57,364 bases of DNA from CAVQOB01 sp963714325 (lineage in GTDB: Bacteria > Pseudomonadota > Alphaproteobacteria > Rhizobiales > Hyphomicrobiaceae). The translations under genes were made by a program, and so were the position numbers. The DNA lies in the NCBI GenBank assembly GCA_963714325.1, contig CAVQOB010000027.1:1-57364 (forward strand). The letters are read 5' to 3'. The first letter of the stretch is position 1. Each line of letters begins with the position of its first letter. The notes beneath the pieces are model-generated. The model saw only the letters and a list, made by a program, of their open reading frames with translations. It made no database searches and was not told where the DNA came from. Below are positions 34,408-43,212 of the stretch, piece by piece.

Positions 34408-36483
34408 TCAATTCAGTGTCATGATCAGATTGCCGCGTGCATCGAGCTCGGCACAGGCCTGAGGGCCGACGACGATAGTCAACTCCTTCTGCTCGATGAT
34501 TGCCGGACCATCGATGGGCTTGCCGACCGCGAGTAACTCGTAAGCATAGATCGGCGTCCGCTCGAACGTTTGCGTCTCGGCGACATAGACGGGCCGATGC
34601 CCTTTCGGAGCCTGAACCTTGCTCGTATGTGCCTCAAGTGCCGTGCGGATTGACTTGCCCGGTGGCCCGCTCGTACGTAGCCGCCACGTGATGATTTCAA
34701 CCGGGGTATTGGCGACGGTGCGGCCGAACAGCGCGGCGTAGTCGCGCTCAAAGCGGGCGATCAGCTCACACCTGAACATCGCGGCGTCCATATCAATCAG
34801 TGGGAGTTGGATCGTGATCTCGTAGCCTTGTCCGACATACCGAAGGTCGGCCGACCGGGTGAATATGACCTCGGCTGGCCGCACGCCTGCGTCGACGACA
34901 TTCTGGCGCCCCTCGGACTCCATCCCATCGTACATCGAGGTTAGCGCCGACATGTCCAGCCGCTCAATGCCCACCGGCGCACTGGCCGATGTGTCAACCG
35001 CCACGGGCGCCATGAGTAATCCGACCGCCGATGTCACACCGGCTCCCGCTGGACAGATCACTTTCGGCGCATTGAGTTTGCGCGCAACGCCATAGGCATG
35101 CACCGGTCCAGCACCACCGAACGCAACCAATGGCAGAGTCGCAGGATCGACGCCGTAGTCAGCGGCATGCATAGTCGCGGCTTCCGCCATCGTGCCGTTG
35201 ACGAGGTCATGGATACCCCACGCACAACGCTCGATCGAAACGCCGAGGTTATCGGACAGCGTGGCTATAGCCCGATGCGCCTTGTCGGCATCAAGCGCAA
35301 AGCCGCCGCCCAGAAACGAGTTAGCTCCGACGTAACCCAGCACGACATCGGCATCGGTCACAGTTGGTTTTTTTCCGCCAAGGTCGTAGCAGGCGGGACC
35401 GGGCGAGGCACCGGCGCTGTGCGGCCCGACTTCAAGCAATCCCATCCGATTGCGCTGCGCAATGCTGCCGCCGCCCGCACCGATTTCGATCATCTGGATC
35501 GACTGGATCTTCAGTGGAAAACCGCTACCGCGCCGGAAGCGCTGGTGCCGCGCGATTTCGAGAGAACTGCCGATCATCGGCTGTCCGTTCGGGACAAGGC
35601 AGAGCTTTGCAGTTGTGCCACCCATATCGAATGACATGACACTGTCGGCATCAGCTTGCCGTGAATATTCCGCCGCCGCGACGGCTCCCGCCGCCGGGCC
35701 GGATTCGATGAGGCGCACTGGCGTGCGCGCCGCCGTGTCGTTCGGCACGAGGCCGCCGCTTGATGTCATCCACAGCATACTAGGAGCGATGCCGTGCGAC
35801 GCGAGGTCCGTGACAAGGCGCGCGACGTGCTGGCCCATCAGAGGCTGCGTGTAGGCATTGACCACCGTAGTCGACGCACGATCGTATTCGCGGATCTCCG
35901 GGCACACGGCCGACGACAAAGATATCGCCACACCCGGAAGTTTCTCGGCCAGCCAGGCCCCAACGCGGTTCTCGTGCTCCGGATATTTGTAGGCATGCAG
36001 CAGGCAGACGGCGATCGAAGCGATGTTTCGTTCCCGACAAACAGCGGCCAGTCGATCAAGTCTGGTGGTATCGAGCGGCGTCATCGTCCGCCCATCAGCC
36101 GCCATGCGCTCCGTCACACCGAAGCACAGGTCACGCGGCACCAGCGGATTGGGATAGGCGATCTTCAGATCGTAGAGGTCGTAGCGGCCTTCATCGCGGA
36201 TGCGCAACATGTCCTGAAAGCCATCGGACGTGAGAAATGCGGTCGCGACGCCCTTTCGTTCGAGCACGGCATTGGTAACGACCGTAGTCGCGCCAAGGAT
36301 TTGCACGTCTGATTTCTTCGCCGAGACACCCGTGCGCGCCAGCAACTCGAGTACGCCTTGCACGACAGCATCGGCCGGATTCGCCGGCGTGCTGAGCACC
36401 TTGTGCAGATGCAGCACTCCTACGTCGTCAACGAGCGCAAAATCCGTGAACGTGCCGCCAGTATCGAATGCCAACCGTGCCAT
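34408..36483 (-). CDS. hyuA: Hydantoinase A / oxoprolinase family protein
   Basis: The ATPase-like A subunit, 691 residues from ATG 36483. The N-terminus FDTGGTFTDFALVDD is the sugar-kinase-like phosphate motif, followed by VLGATTVVTNAVLERKG-type sequence, PEIREYDRASTTVVNAY, SFDMGGTTAKLCLV and GAGGGSIAQRNRMGLLEVGP. The C-terminal part holds FGGAGPVHAYGVARKL. It hydrolyses ATP to activate the lactam carbonyl or bicarbonate for HyuB. The frame is open to 36531, but the added residues are not family-like. It is placed after livF, 25 bp away, so the transporter genes and hyuAB may be cotranscribed. Confidence 0.93.
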   Translation of the reverse strand: MARLAFDTGGTFTDFALVDDVGVLHLHKVLSTPANPADAVVQGVLELLARTGVSAKKSDVQILGATTVVTNAVLERKGVATAFLTSDGFQDMLRIRDEGRYDLYDLKIAYPNPLVPRDLCFGVTERMAADGRTMTPLDTTRLDRLAAVCRERNIASIAVCLLHAYKYPEHENRVGAWLAEKLPGVAISLSSAVCPEIREYDRASTTVVNAYTQPLMGQHVARLVTDLASHGIAPSMLWMTSSGGLVPNDTAARTPVRLIESGPAAGAVAAAEYSRQADADSVMSFDMGGTTAKLCLVPNGQPMIGSSLEIARHQRFRRGSGFPLKIQSIQMIEIGAGGGSIAQRNRMGLLEVGPHSAGASPGPACYDLGGKKPTVTDADVVLGYVGANSFLGGGFALDADKAHRAIATLSDNLGVSIERCAWGIHDLVNGTMAEAATMHAADYGVDPATLPLVAFGGAGPVHAYGVARKLNAPKVICPAGAGVTSAVGLLMAPVAVDTSASAPVGIERLDMSALTSMYDGMESEGRQNVVDAGVRPAEVIFTRSADLRYVGQGYEITIQLPLIDMDAAMFRCELIARFERDYAALFGRTVANTPVEIITWRLRTSGPPGKSIRTALEAHTSKVQAPKGHRPVYVAETQTFERTPIYAYELLAVGKPIDGPAIIEQKELTIVVGPQACAELDARGNLIMTLN

Positions 36484-36508
36484 TCTCAATCCCAAATCAA
36501 GGTACTTG

Positions 36509-37261
36509 TCACGTGGAACCCGTGGCGCCACTCTGCAGCTTCTTACCGATCTCGCCGGTCATGAAGAGGTCGCCCAACTCGCCATGCGTAATCGCTTGTG
36601 CGCGCCCATCCCAGATGATCTTGCCCAGCCGGAGCACGACCGCGCGCTCAGCGACCTCCATGGCCTTGCGCGTGTTCTGCTCGACCAGAATGATCGTACG
36701 GCCATCGGCGTGTAGACGATGGAGCTCTTTGAAGACGATTCCGATTGCCGCCGGCGACAAACCGACCGAGGGCTCGTCAATAAGGATCACGTCCGGTCGG
36801 CGCAGCACGGCCATCGCCGTTTCAAGCAACTGTTGCTCGCCACCCGACAGGTTGCCCGCCAGCTGGTGACGACGCTCCGCGAGAATTGGGAACAGGCCGA
36901 ACACGTAGTCAAGCTCCGCCTTAACGCTGCGATCGCGGATGATGTAGGCCGCCATTTCCAGGTTTTCATCGACTGTCATCAGCGGAAAATTGCAGCGACC
37001 TTGCGGAACGATGCCGATCCCGCTCGACAGGATATCCTTCGACTTGGAGCCGCCAATGTCGCGCCCCTTCCAGACGATGCGACCCGACTTGAACGTTGTC
37101 ATGCCGAAGATGGTCTTGATCAAAGTCGATTTGCCAGCGCCATTCGGCCCCATGAGCGCAATAAACTCTCCCGCGCCGATGGACAGATCCACGCCATTGA
37201 GAATATCGAGAACGCCATATCCGGCGCGCACGCTTTCGAGGCGAAGGGTGCGATCAGCCAC
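36509..37261 (-). CDS. livF: Branched-chain amino acid-type ABC transporter ATP-binding protein LivF
   Basis: A 250-residue ATPase with Walker A GPNGAGKSTLIKTIFG, the LivF-type QGRCNFPLMTVDENLEMA, signature NLSGGEQQLLETA and Walker B VILIDEPSVGLSP. The start is taken as GTG 37261 (VADRTLRLESVRAGYG), overlapping the livG stop by 8 bp; the frame extends upstream inside livG without similarity. It works with LivG on the LivHM channel. Family members import branched-chain amino acids but also amides, urea or aromatic acids, so the substrate here may be the HyuAB substrate. Confidence 0.9.
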   Translation of the reverse strand: MADRTLRLESVRAGYGVLDILNGVDLSIGAGEFIALMGPNGAGKSTLIKTIFGMTTFKSGRIVWKGRDIGGSKSKDILSSGIGIVPQGRCNFPLMTVDENLEMAAYIIRDRSVKAELDYVFGLFPILAERRHQLAGNLSGGEQQLLETAMAVLRRPDVILIDEPSVGLSPAAIGIVFKELHRLHADGRTIILVEQNTRKAMEVAERAVVLRLGKIIWDGRAQAITHGELGDLFMTGEIGKKLQSGATGST

Positions 37262-38019
37262 CAAGATACGCCTCCACGACCTTAGGGCTTTTGACGATTG
37301 CCGCGGGCGGACCCTGATCGAGAATGGTGCCCTGGTCGAGCACGATGATCCGCTCGGCAAGCCCCATGATCACGTCGATGTTATGCTCGATAACCACGAA
37401 GGTGATGCCGAGATCGCGATTAGCCTGCCGAATGCTTGAGACGATGCGCTCAATCAGCACTGGATTGATACCGGCAAGCGGCTCGTCCAACAACATCAGT
37501 CGCGGTTTGGTCATCAGGCTTGATGCAAACTGTACGAGCTTCTGCTGGCCGAACGATAACATGCCGGCAGGCTGATCGCGCACCGCCGACAAGCCGATCA
37601 GTTCGATCAAGTCATCAGCCCGCGCCGCAAGCTCGCGACTGTGCGCCCGCGACACCGCCCCGATGCCGAATGTCGATAGCAGCGAGGGAAAGACGAACAT
37701 CTGACCGGCTGTGATGAGAACTCTCGCGCGGCGTCATGGTTTCGAACACGACCGTTTTCTGGAAGCTTCTGATGAAGCGACCCTCCCGCGCGACCCGATG
37801 CAACGGCCAGCGCGTGATATCCTGGCCATCGAGCAGGACCGTTCCCGCGTCGGACAATTGGAGACCTGTACAGCAATCAAAAAGCGTCGATTTACCGGAC
37901 CCGTTCGGTCCAATGATACCAAGCAGCTCGCCCGCGCGCACCTCGAGATCGACACCTCGCAACGCCTTCACAGCGCCGTAGGACTTCTTCAAGCCGCGGA
38001 TGCTCAACAACTCGCTCAT
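37254..38019 (-). pseudogene. livG: LivG ATP-binding protein with one frameshift
   Basis: From ATG 38019 (4-bp overlap with livM) the frame shows LSIRGLKKSYGAVKALRGVD, Walker A GPNGSGKSTLFDCCTG and IRSFQKTVVFETMTPRE. At about 37723 it must change frame, after which VLITAGQMFVFPSLLS, LSFGQQKLVQFASSLM (signature), LMLLDEPLAGINP (Walker B) and VIEHNIDVIMGLAERI follow, ending LGG at 37254. The span is 766 bp, one more than a multiple of three. Because all other liv genes are intact, an indel sequencing error is quite possible; if real, the transporter lacks one ATPase. Confidence 0.88.
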
Positions 38020-39011
38020 CGGCGCCCACCGAGCATTACCATCACCCGGTCGATCAGCGGCGTGATGCCCTTTGGCAGCCAGAACACCAGCAACAGGAGC
38101 ACGAAGCCATAGATGATCATGCGCAGCTCCGGCGCGATCCGCAGCGCCTCCGAGACCGCAACGAACACCAAACTGCCAGCCACCACGCCACGGATCGTGC
38201 CGGCGCCGCCCCCGAGGACGATGATCAGAATCGTGGTTGAATAGTACATCTGGAACGTAAGGGGGCTGATGGTCGTCAGATAGTGCGCGAACATGCTGCC
38301 GCCCAATCCGGCGAAAGCCGCACTCAATGTGAACACGACCAGTTTGTACGTCCAAGTTGGGATGCCGAGCGCCTCGGCTTGAATTTCGTTGTCGCGAATA
38401 GCAATCATGCAGCGGCCGGCCGGCGAATGGATCAAGGCGTAGAACAGGGCGGTCATTACGATGGCGAGCCCGAGGTAGAGGTAATAAAAGCCGACAATTC
38501 CGGTCACCTTAAAACCGAAACCAAGATCAGGCGTCGGAATGCCTGACAAGCCCATATCACCGCGCGTCAGGCTTATCCAATTCTTGGCGACCGCTTCGCC
38601 GATGACGACAAAGCCCAACGTGCACATCACGAACGAGTAGGTACGCAACCGCAATGCCGGCACCCCGAGCGGCAAGGCGATCAACCCGGTCACCACACCG
38701 GCTGCGACGAAATTGAACCAGAAGGGCGTTCCGAAATGGATGGCCAGCAGTGCCGAGACGTAAGATCCGATTCCAAAAAAGGCGCCCGACGCGAGCGAGA
38801 GCAGTCCGGTGTAGCCGACGAGAAGGTTCAATCCGTGCGCCGGCAATAGGAATATCAGCGAGGTGATGATGGCATGCAGATAGTAGGTATCGACGAGCCA
38901 TGGCGCCGCGGCGAGCAAGCCGCATAACATCGCAATGACCGGAGCCGGCATGCGCCCAGGCGTTGCGGTGCGGGTTACATCCGTGACAGGAACTGTGCTC
39001 GACAGGGACAT
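38016..39011 (-). CDS. livM: Branched-chain amino acid-type ABC transporter permease LivM
   Basis: A 331-residue permease with about nine hydrophobic segments. Family motifs are NLLVGYTGLLSLASGAFFGIG (~residue 62), GLPLGVPALRL-type sequence (IALPLGVPALRLRTYSF) and AGLGGSMFAHYLTTISP in the C-terminal half. It partners LivH in the membrane. The stop overlaps the livG start by 4 bp and livH lies 16 bp upstream, so the genes are one operon. Confidence 0.93.
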   Translation of the reverse strand: MSLSSTVPVTDVTRTATPGRMPAPVIAMLCGLLAAAPWLVDTYYLHAIITSLIFLLPAHGLNLLVGYTGLLSLASGAFFGIGSYVSALLAIHFGTPFWFNFVAAGVVTGLIALPLGVPALRLRTYSFVMCTLGFVVIGEAVAKNWISLTRGDMGLSGIPTPDLGFGFKVTGIVGFYYLYLGLAIVMTALFYALIHSPAGRCMIAIRDNEIQAEALGIPTWTYKLVVFTLSAAFAGLGGSMFAHYLTTISPLTFQMYYSTTILIIVLGGGAGTIRGVVAGSLVFVAVSEALRIAPELRMIIYGFVLLLLVFWLPKGITPLIDRVMVMLGGRR

Positions 39012-39027
39012 GCGCGGGTGGCGCTCC

Positions 39028-39900
39028 TCAGAAGCGGGACTTGACGCTGAACAACCCTGTCGGCCGCACCATCAGCATGGCAATCAGGATCACGAAGCCA
39101 ACGGCGTCGCGGTATTGCAGGCCGATGAACCCGGCAACGAAGGACTTAGCGATTCCCAACAGCCACCCTGCGAGCAATGTGCCCCGCACATTGCCCATAC
39201 CGCCCATGACGATGACCGCAAATGTCTTCATGGTGACGGCCTCGCCCATGCCGCCATAGATCGTCACGTTGATCGGTCCAGTCAGCACACCGGACAAGGC
39301 CGCAAGCCCGGCGCCCAGAACGAACGTGCCGAGCACTACCCGTTCGACATCGATACCATTGACCGCACAACACTCGATGTTCTGTGAGACAGCGCGAATT
39401 TGCTTGCCCATTCGGGTTTCGCGCACCAGAACGTCGAGCGCTACAAACGTCGCAATCGTGACTATGACGATGACGATACGCTGCCAAGCGAGGCTGATAT
39501 CGCCAATGAACACCGGCTCCAGCCAACCGCCAGGGAAGATCTTGTAGGTCCCGCCGAACGCGAGAACAATGGCATTTTGTAGAATGAGAGACAAACCCAA
39601 TGTCGCCAAGACACCGGACTGAAAGGGTGCGGTGACGAGGCGCTGCATAACGAGCCGGCCGATAACGAGCGCCATCGCCATGGTCAGCGCAACACCGAGA
39701 ATAATCGAAACCGGATACGAGACATTGAGCTTGCTGATGACGTACCAGGCACTGAATGTGCCGAGCATGTAATACTCGCCGTGGGCGAAGTTGATTGCGC
39801 GCAGAACACCGAAAATCATCGTCATGCCGGCCGCGACAAGCGCGTACACGGACCCTGCGACGATGCCGTTGATGATCTGCTCAAAAATCAGTTCGACCAC
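39028..39900 (-). CDS. livH: Branched-chain amino acid-type ABC transporter permease LivH
   Basis: A 290-residue permease starting at GTG 39900 (VVELIFEQIINGIVAGSVYA), chosen because AAGG precedes it and the typical LivH opening follows; the open frame continues upstream to 39996 without similarity. It has ~8 hydrophobic segments and the motifs NFAHGEYYMLG and FVLGAGLAALSGVL. It forms the channel with LivM. The binding-protein gene ends 28 bp upstream in the same direction. Confidence 0.92.
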   Translation of the reverse strand: MVELIFEQIINGIVAGSVYALVAAGMTMIFGVLRAINFAHGEYYMLGTFSAWYVISKLNVSYPVSIILGVALTMAMALVIGRLVMQRLVTAPFQSGVLATLGLSLILQNAIVLAFGGTYKIFPGGWLEPVFIGDISLAWQRIVIVIVTIATFVALDVLVRETRMGKQIRAVSQNIECCAVNGIDVERVVLGTFVLGAGLAALSGVLTGPINVTIYGGMGEAVTMKTFAVIVMGGMGNVRGTLLAGWLLGIAKSFVAGFIGLQYRDAVGFVILIAMLMVRPTGLFSVKSRF

Positions 39901-39928
39901 GGCGCGGCACCTTGATGACAGCGACCGA

Positions 39929-41113
39929 TCACTGGGGGTAGATGATCTTGGTCGAGAACGTGCCTTTGATCGCCGGCTTGCCGCCGACCAGTTCAAACAG
40001 AATCATCGGCAGGTTCGCCTGGTTGTGGTCGTCGAAGTTCACCTTGCCCATAATGCCGTCATAGGTGATTGATGCGAGAGCCTTGCGCACGTCGTCCTGC
40101 TTCTCGCTGCCGGCCCGCTTGGCCGCCGCCGCAATCAGCTGCAACGTCTCCCAGAAGAAGTAAGCGTGTACGTTCGGCGCCTCGTCAGCATACTTCTTCT
40201 TGTAGGCGGCGATGAAGTCCTTGTTGCGTTGTGTATCGAGCTCAGGAACCCAGGCTGCGGCTTCGACAGCACCTTCGAGAGCAGCTGGCGCTGCGGCAAT
40301 GGCCGCGGGGTTGTTGAACTCAGCGCTACCGATCAAAATAACCTTTCCGGCGAGTCCCGCTTCGACCATCTGACGCGCGATGATCGGCGTCGTGTCGGCG
40401 AGGCCGTACATGATGATGGCACCAGCACCGGAGCGGCGTACGTTGGCGAGAATCGGGCGGAAGTCGGCTTCCTTGTCCTTGTAATAGTCCTCACTGACGA
40501 TCTCGACGCCATTCTCAGCAAGGTACTTCTTGGTCAGCGCGATGGCGCCGCGCCCATAGTCGCTGTCGACCGACAATACCGCCATTTTCTTGATCTTCTT
40601 TTCCTGCGCTGCATACTTGAGCACAACGCCGGCGCGGACTTCGTCGGTCGGGTAGTTGCGGAAGCTCCATTTGAAGCCACCAACACCAGCCTTGTAGGTA
40701 ATCATCGGGTTCGACGACGCCGGGTTCACCAGCAGAACATTCGCGTTCTCGACCAGCGGTTGCAGAGCAAGCGTCACCGAACTGCAGACGTCGCCGAGCA
40801 CATAGGACACCTTGTCTTGTGCCAGCATGCGCTGCAACGCCGAGACACCTTCCGTCGGGATGCACTGGCTGTCGCCCTGGAACAATTGGATCTTTTTTCC
40901 GGCGATGCCACCGCTCGCATTGATTTCATCTTGCGCCAACTGAGCTCCACGGAATGCAAATGCACCGTATCGCGCTGCGGCTCCGGTATTCGGACTGATG
41001 ACACCGATCTTGACGGTTTCTTGCGCCGCCACGGGCACTGCAGCGATCATCGGCAACATCGACAAGGTGATTGCGGCGATGGCGCCGCGCCGGCAATAAG
41101 TTCGTATTGTCAT
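39929..41113 (-). CDS. ABC transporter substrate-binding protein (LivJ/LivK type)
   Basis: A 394-residue periplasmic binding protein of the Leu/Ile/Val (peripla_BP_6) family. The signal peptide spans residues 1-~30 (AIAAITLSMLPMIAAVPVAA, cleaved after AQ). The mature protein begins ETVKIGVISPNTGAAARYGA and has GGIAGKKIQLF and VLLVNPASSNP. ATG 41113 follows GGAGGAGG. It is the first gene of the liv-hyu operon. An ATA-N9-TAT inverted repeat ~109 bp upstream is the likely regulator site. The ligand is unknown; amides, hydantoins or amino acids are all possible. Confidence 0.93.
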   Translation of the reverse strand: MTIRTYCRRGAIAAITLSMLPMIAAVPVAAQETVKIGVISPNTGAAARYGAFAFRGAQLAQDEINASGGIAGKKIQLFQGDSQCIPTEGVSALQRMLAQDKVSYVLGDVCSSVTLALQPLVENANVLLVNPASSNPMITYKAGVGGFKWSFRNYPTDEVRAGVVLKYAAQEKKIKKMAVLSVDSDYGRGAIALTKKYLAENGVEIVSEDYYKDKEADFRPILANVRRSGAGAIIMYGLADTTPIIARQMVEAGLAGKVILIGSAEFNNPAAIAAAPAALEGAVEAAAWVPELDTQRNKDFIAAYKKKYADEAPNVHAYFFWETLQLIAAAAKRAGSEKQDDVRKALASITYDGIMGKVNFDDHNQANLPMILFELVGGKPAIKGTFSTKIIYPQ

Positions 41114-41221
41114 GACTGCCTCCTCCAGATGGTCGACTTTTCGATTGATGTGATGGGGCGACCGATTATGAGGATACGGCCGGCAGAGCGATGAGCGCAT
41201 CCTCATCGGCGTTCTATCGCC

Positions 41222-41236
41222 ATAACGAAATGTTAT
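41222..41236. promoter_or_regulatory. ATA-N9-TAT site, probable LysR/NAC-type operator for the liv-hyu operon
   Basis: ATAACGAAATGTTAT has 5-bp perfect arms (ATAAC/GTTAT) and fits the ATA-N9-TAT pattern of NAC-like LysR regulators. It overlaps the last codon of the lysR gene and is ~109 bp upstream of the binding-protein start. Confidence 0.6.
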
Positions 41237-42207
41237 AGCGCTGCTCGATCCATTCTGATCGCAGCACTAGAGCTCGAAACCGGCTCCCACAGTCCTTGTT
41301 CGGCGAGCTCGGCAAGCTTCCGCTGGATCAGCTCGCGCACGACAAGCGCGGCTTGCGACAGTGGCATATGGTCCGACTGACAGAGCGAAATCGTGGCCGC
41401 AACAATCGGTCGGTGCAACCGCCGCACGACAAGCTTCTTCGAGCGGCCAAGTGTATGCGCTGTCGACTTGGGTACCAATGTCGCGCCGAGCCCAGCTTCA
41501 AGGGCCGCAGTCAACGTGACGATTGACTCGATTTCGCCGACAACCAGCGGCGTGATCCGCGCATGGGCGAACGAGGCTTCGACCAGGCGACGCAAGAAGT
41601 GATAGCGGCCCGGCAACAGAAGCCGTATCCCCTGCAGTGCAGAGATGGCCAAGCGTTGATCGTCTTGACCGGGGAGCGGGACAGTCCGCGACGCCACCAG
41701 CAGCACCTCCTCGTCAAATAGCGGCTCCAGTCGCACGCCTTTGATCGGGCCAAAACTGTAAATCAACGCCATGTCGAGGCGGCCTGAGACGACCAGATCA
41801 CTCAGTATGTTGCCGAAGCTGTCACTGACGTTGAGCACGATGTCTGGGTGCTTCTCGGCGAGGCTCAGCAACAGCGGCGCAGCCAGCAAAGTGGCCGCAC
41901 TAAACGTGGCAAGGCCGATCGACACCCGACCCTGCAGCGACTTGGTTGCGTTGGCGACGTCGCGCTCGGCCTGCTCCAGCTGTTTCAGCAGGACCTGAGC
42001 GTGGCGGTATAGCGTCAACCCGGCTTCCGTCGGTGCAATGCCGTGATTGCTGCGCAGGAGCAGCGTTTGCTTGAAATGAGTCTCGAGCGCCGCAATGTGC
42101 TGACTGAGGGCCGGTTGAGCAATATTCAAAGCATGTGCCGCGCGCGACATGCTGCCTGCATCGACGATCTTTACAAAGCTGGTCAGCTTCTTGAAATCAA
42201 CGGTCAT
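41233..42207 (-). CDS. LysR family transcriptional regulator, NAC-like
   Basis: A 324-residue LysR-type regulator. The N-terminal winged helix (residues 1-~65) reads LTSFVKIVDAGSMSRAAHAL, NIAQPALSQHIAALE and GIAPTEAGLTLYRHAQ, the sequence style of NAC/Cbl-like members. The effector domain follows (~90-300). ATG 42207 (MTVDFKKL) is used; the longer frame upstream has no similarity. It lies immediately upstream of, and in the same direction as, the liv-hyu operon, and shares the same overall type with the regulator at 44562-45482. It probably activates the operon in response to the transported compound or to nitrogen state (inference). Confidence 0.9.
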   Translation of the reverse strand: MTVDFKKLTSFVKIVDAGSMSRAAHALNIAQPALSQHIAALETHFKQTLLLRSNHGIAPTEAGLTLYRHAQVLLKQLEQAERDVANATKSLQGRVSIGLATFSAATLLAAPLLLSLAEKHPDIVLNVSDSFGNILSDLVVSGRLDMALIYSFGPIKGVRLEPLFDEEVLLVASRTVPLPGQDDQRLAISALQGIRLLLPGRYHFLRRLVEASFAHARITPLVVGEIESIVTLTAALEAGLGATLVPKSTAHTLGRSKKLVVRRLHRPIVAATISLCQSDHMPLSQAALVVRELIQRKLAELAEQGLWEPVSSSSAAIRMDRAAL

Positions 42208-42519
42208 GCCACAGAGTGCACAGAGCACCGTCGAGAATGCAATGGTGGAACTTTTCCAACGCCCCGCTGCCGCGGACAATTATCACCGCTACGACGATGC
42301 CGGGAATGGCATCATCTCGGTTGGGGACGTCAATTATGCCGGTCATTTTTTTTGAAGGTGGCAACATCGAGACCGTAGCCAAGTTTTCGCTCTAAAGCCC
42401 GTAGCTGGCCAGTCCAACGATTTGCAAGCCTTCACCCGTTCGGCTCGCGGGATCGCGATCATGCGCATCAGGGACTTATGCTTGTGGATACTAAGTACCC
42501 CAGCCACGGTATGTGGAAA
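42208..42519. other. Intergenic region between the lysR and rraA-like genes
   Basis: This stretch should contain the lysR promoter. Short frames occur but none looks real, and I found no second ATA-N9-TAT site in it. Confidence 0.4.
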
Positions 42520-43185
42520 TTAATTCATGCATCGCGCTTCAAGGGCGTCGATGAACGATCGGTCCCAGGTTCCTTCACGCATGGCTTTCATGGTCGCCTC
42601 TTCCTTGGCGTGCTGCGCGCGCGCTTTCTCGATCACGGCTTCAGCGATCGACGGGGCGAATGCGACGATGCCATCCTGGTCGCCAACGACGATATCGCCG
42701 GGGCGAACCACCATGCCGCCAACGGAGACGGGAATGTTGATCTCGCCGGGGCCATCCTTATAGGGGCCACGATGATTGACGCCGCGCGCATAGACCGGGT
42801 AAGTGCGTTCGCGGATCTCCGCGACATCGCGGATCGCGCCGTCGATCACCATGCCAGCCGTGCCGATCTTCGCCGCGTAGAATGACAAAATGCCACCGAC
42901 GACCGCGTTGGTAATGTCAGCGCCCGCGTCGATGACCATGACATCGCCGGGGCGGCAGAACTCAAACGCGCGCAGGATCGCCAGATTGTCGCCACCCCGC
43001 GTGCGCACCGTTACGGCCGTGCCGGCGAGCGGGGATGGTTTGTGATAGGGCGCAAGACCAACGCTGCCACAGTTGCGATGCAGATTGTCACTCAACAGCG
43101 CGACCGGGATGTCGCGCAACGTTGCGATGATCGATGGCTTGGCTTGAGGGGCCGAGGGATGCTTCTGGATGCCGCTGGATTGCAT
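42520..43185 (-). CDS. RraA-like family protein (HMG/CHA aldolase type)
   Basis: A ~221-residue protein of the RraA-like fold. Motifs include IPVALLSDNLHRNCGSVG, GRPGDVMVIDAGAD-like FCRPGDVMVIDAGADITNAV, and the catalytic segment GTAGMVIDGAIRDVAEI. Members of this group with metal-binding Asp act as 4-hydroxy-4-methyl-2-oxoglutarate or 4-carboxy-4-hydroxy-2-oxoadipate aldolases or oxaloacetate decarboxylases, rather than RNase E inhibitors. ATG 43185 is used although the ribosome site is weak; GTG 43197 or TTG 43212, directly behind the aminotransferase stop, are alternatives. It is probably cotranscribed with the upstream aminotransferase. Confidence 0.87.
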   Translation of the reverse strand: MQSSGIQKHPSAPQAKPSIIATLRDIPVALLSDNLHRNCGSVGLAPYHKPSPLAGTAVTVRTRGGDNLAILRAFEFCRPGDVMVIDAGADITNAVVGGILSFYAAKIGTAGMVIDGAIRDVAEIRERTYPVYARGVNHRGPYKDGPGEINIPVSVGGMVVRPGDIVVGDQDGIVAFAPSIAEAVIEKARAQHAKEEATMKAMREGTWDRSFIDALEARCMN

Positions 43186-43212
43186 GGATACGCTCACAAT
43201 GTTGGAGGACAA

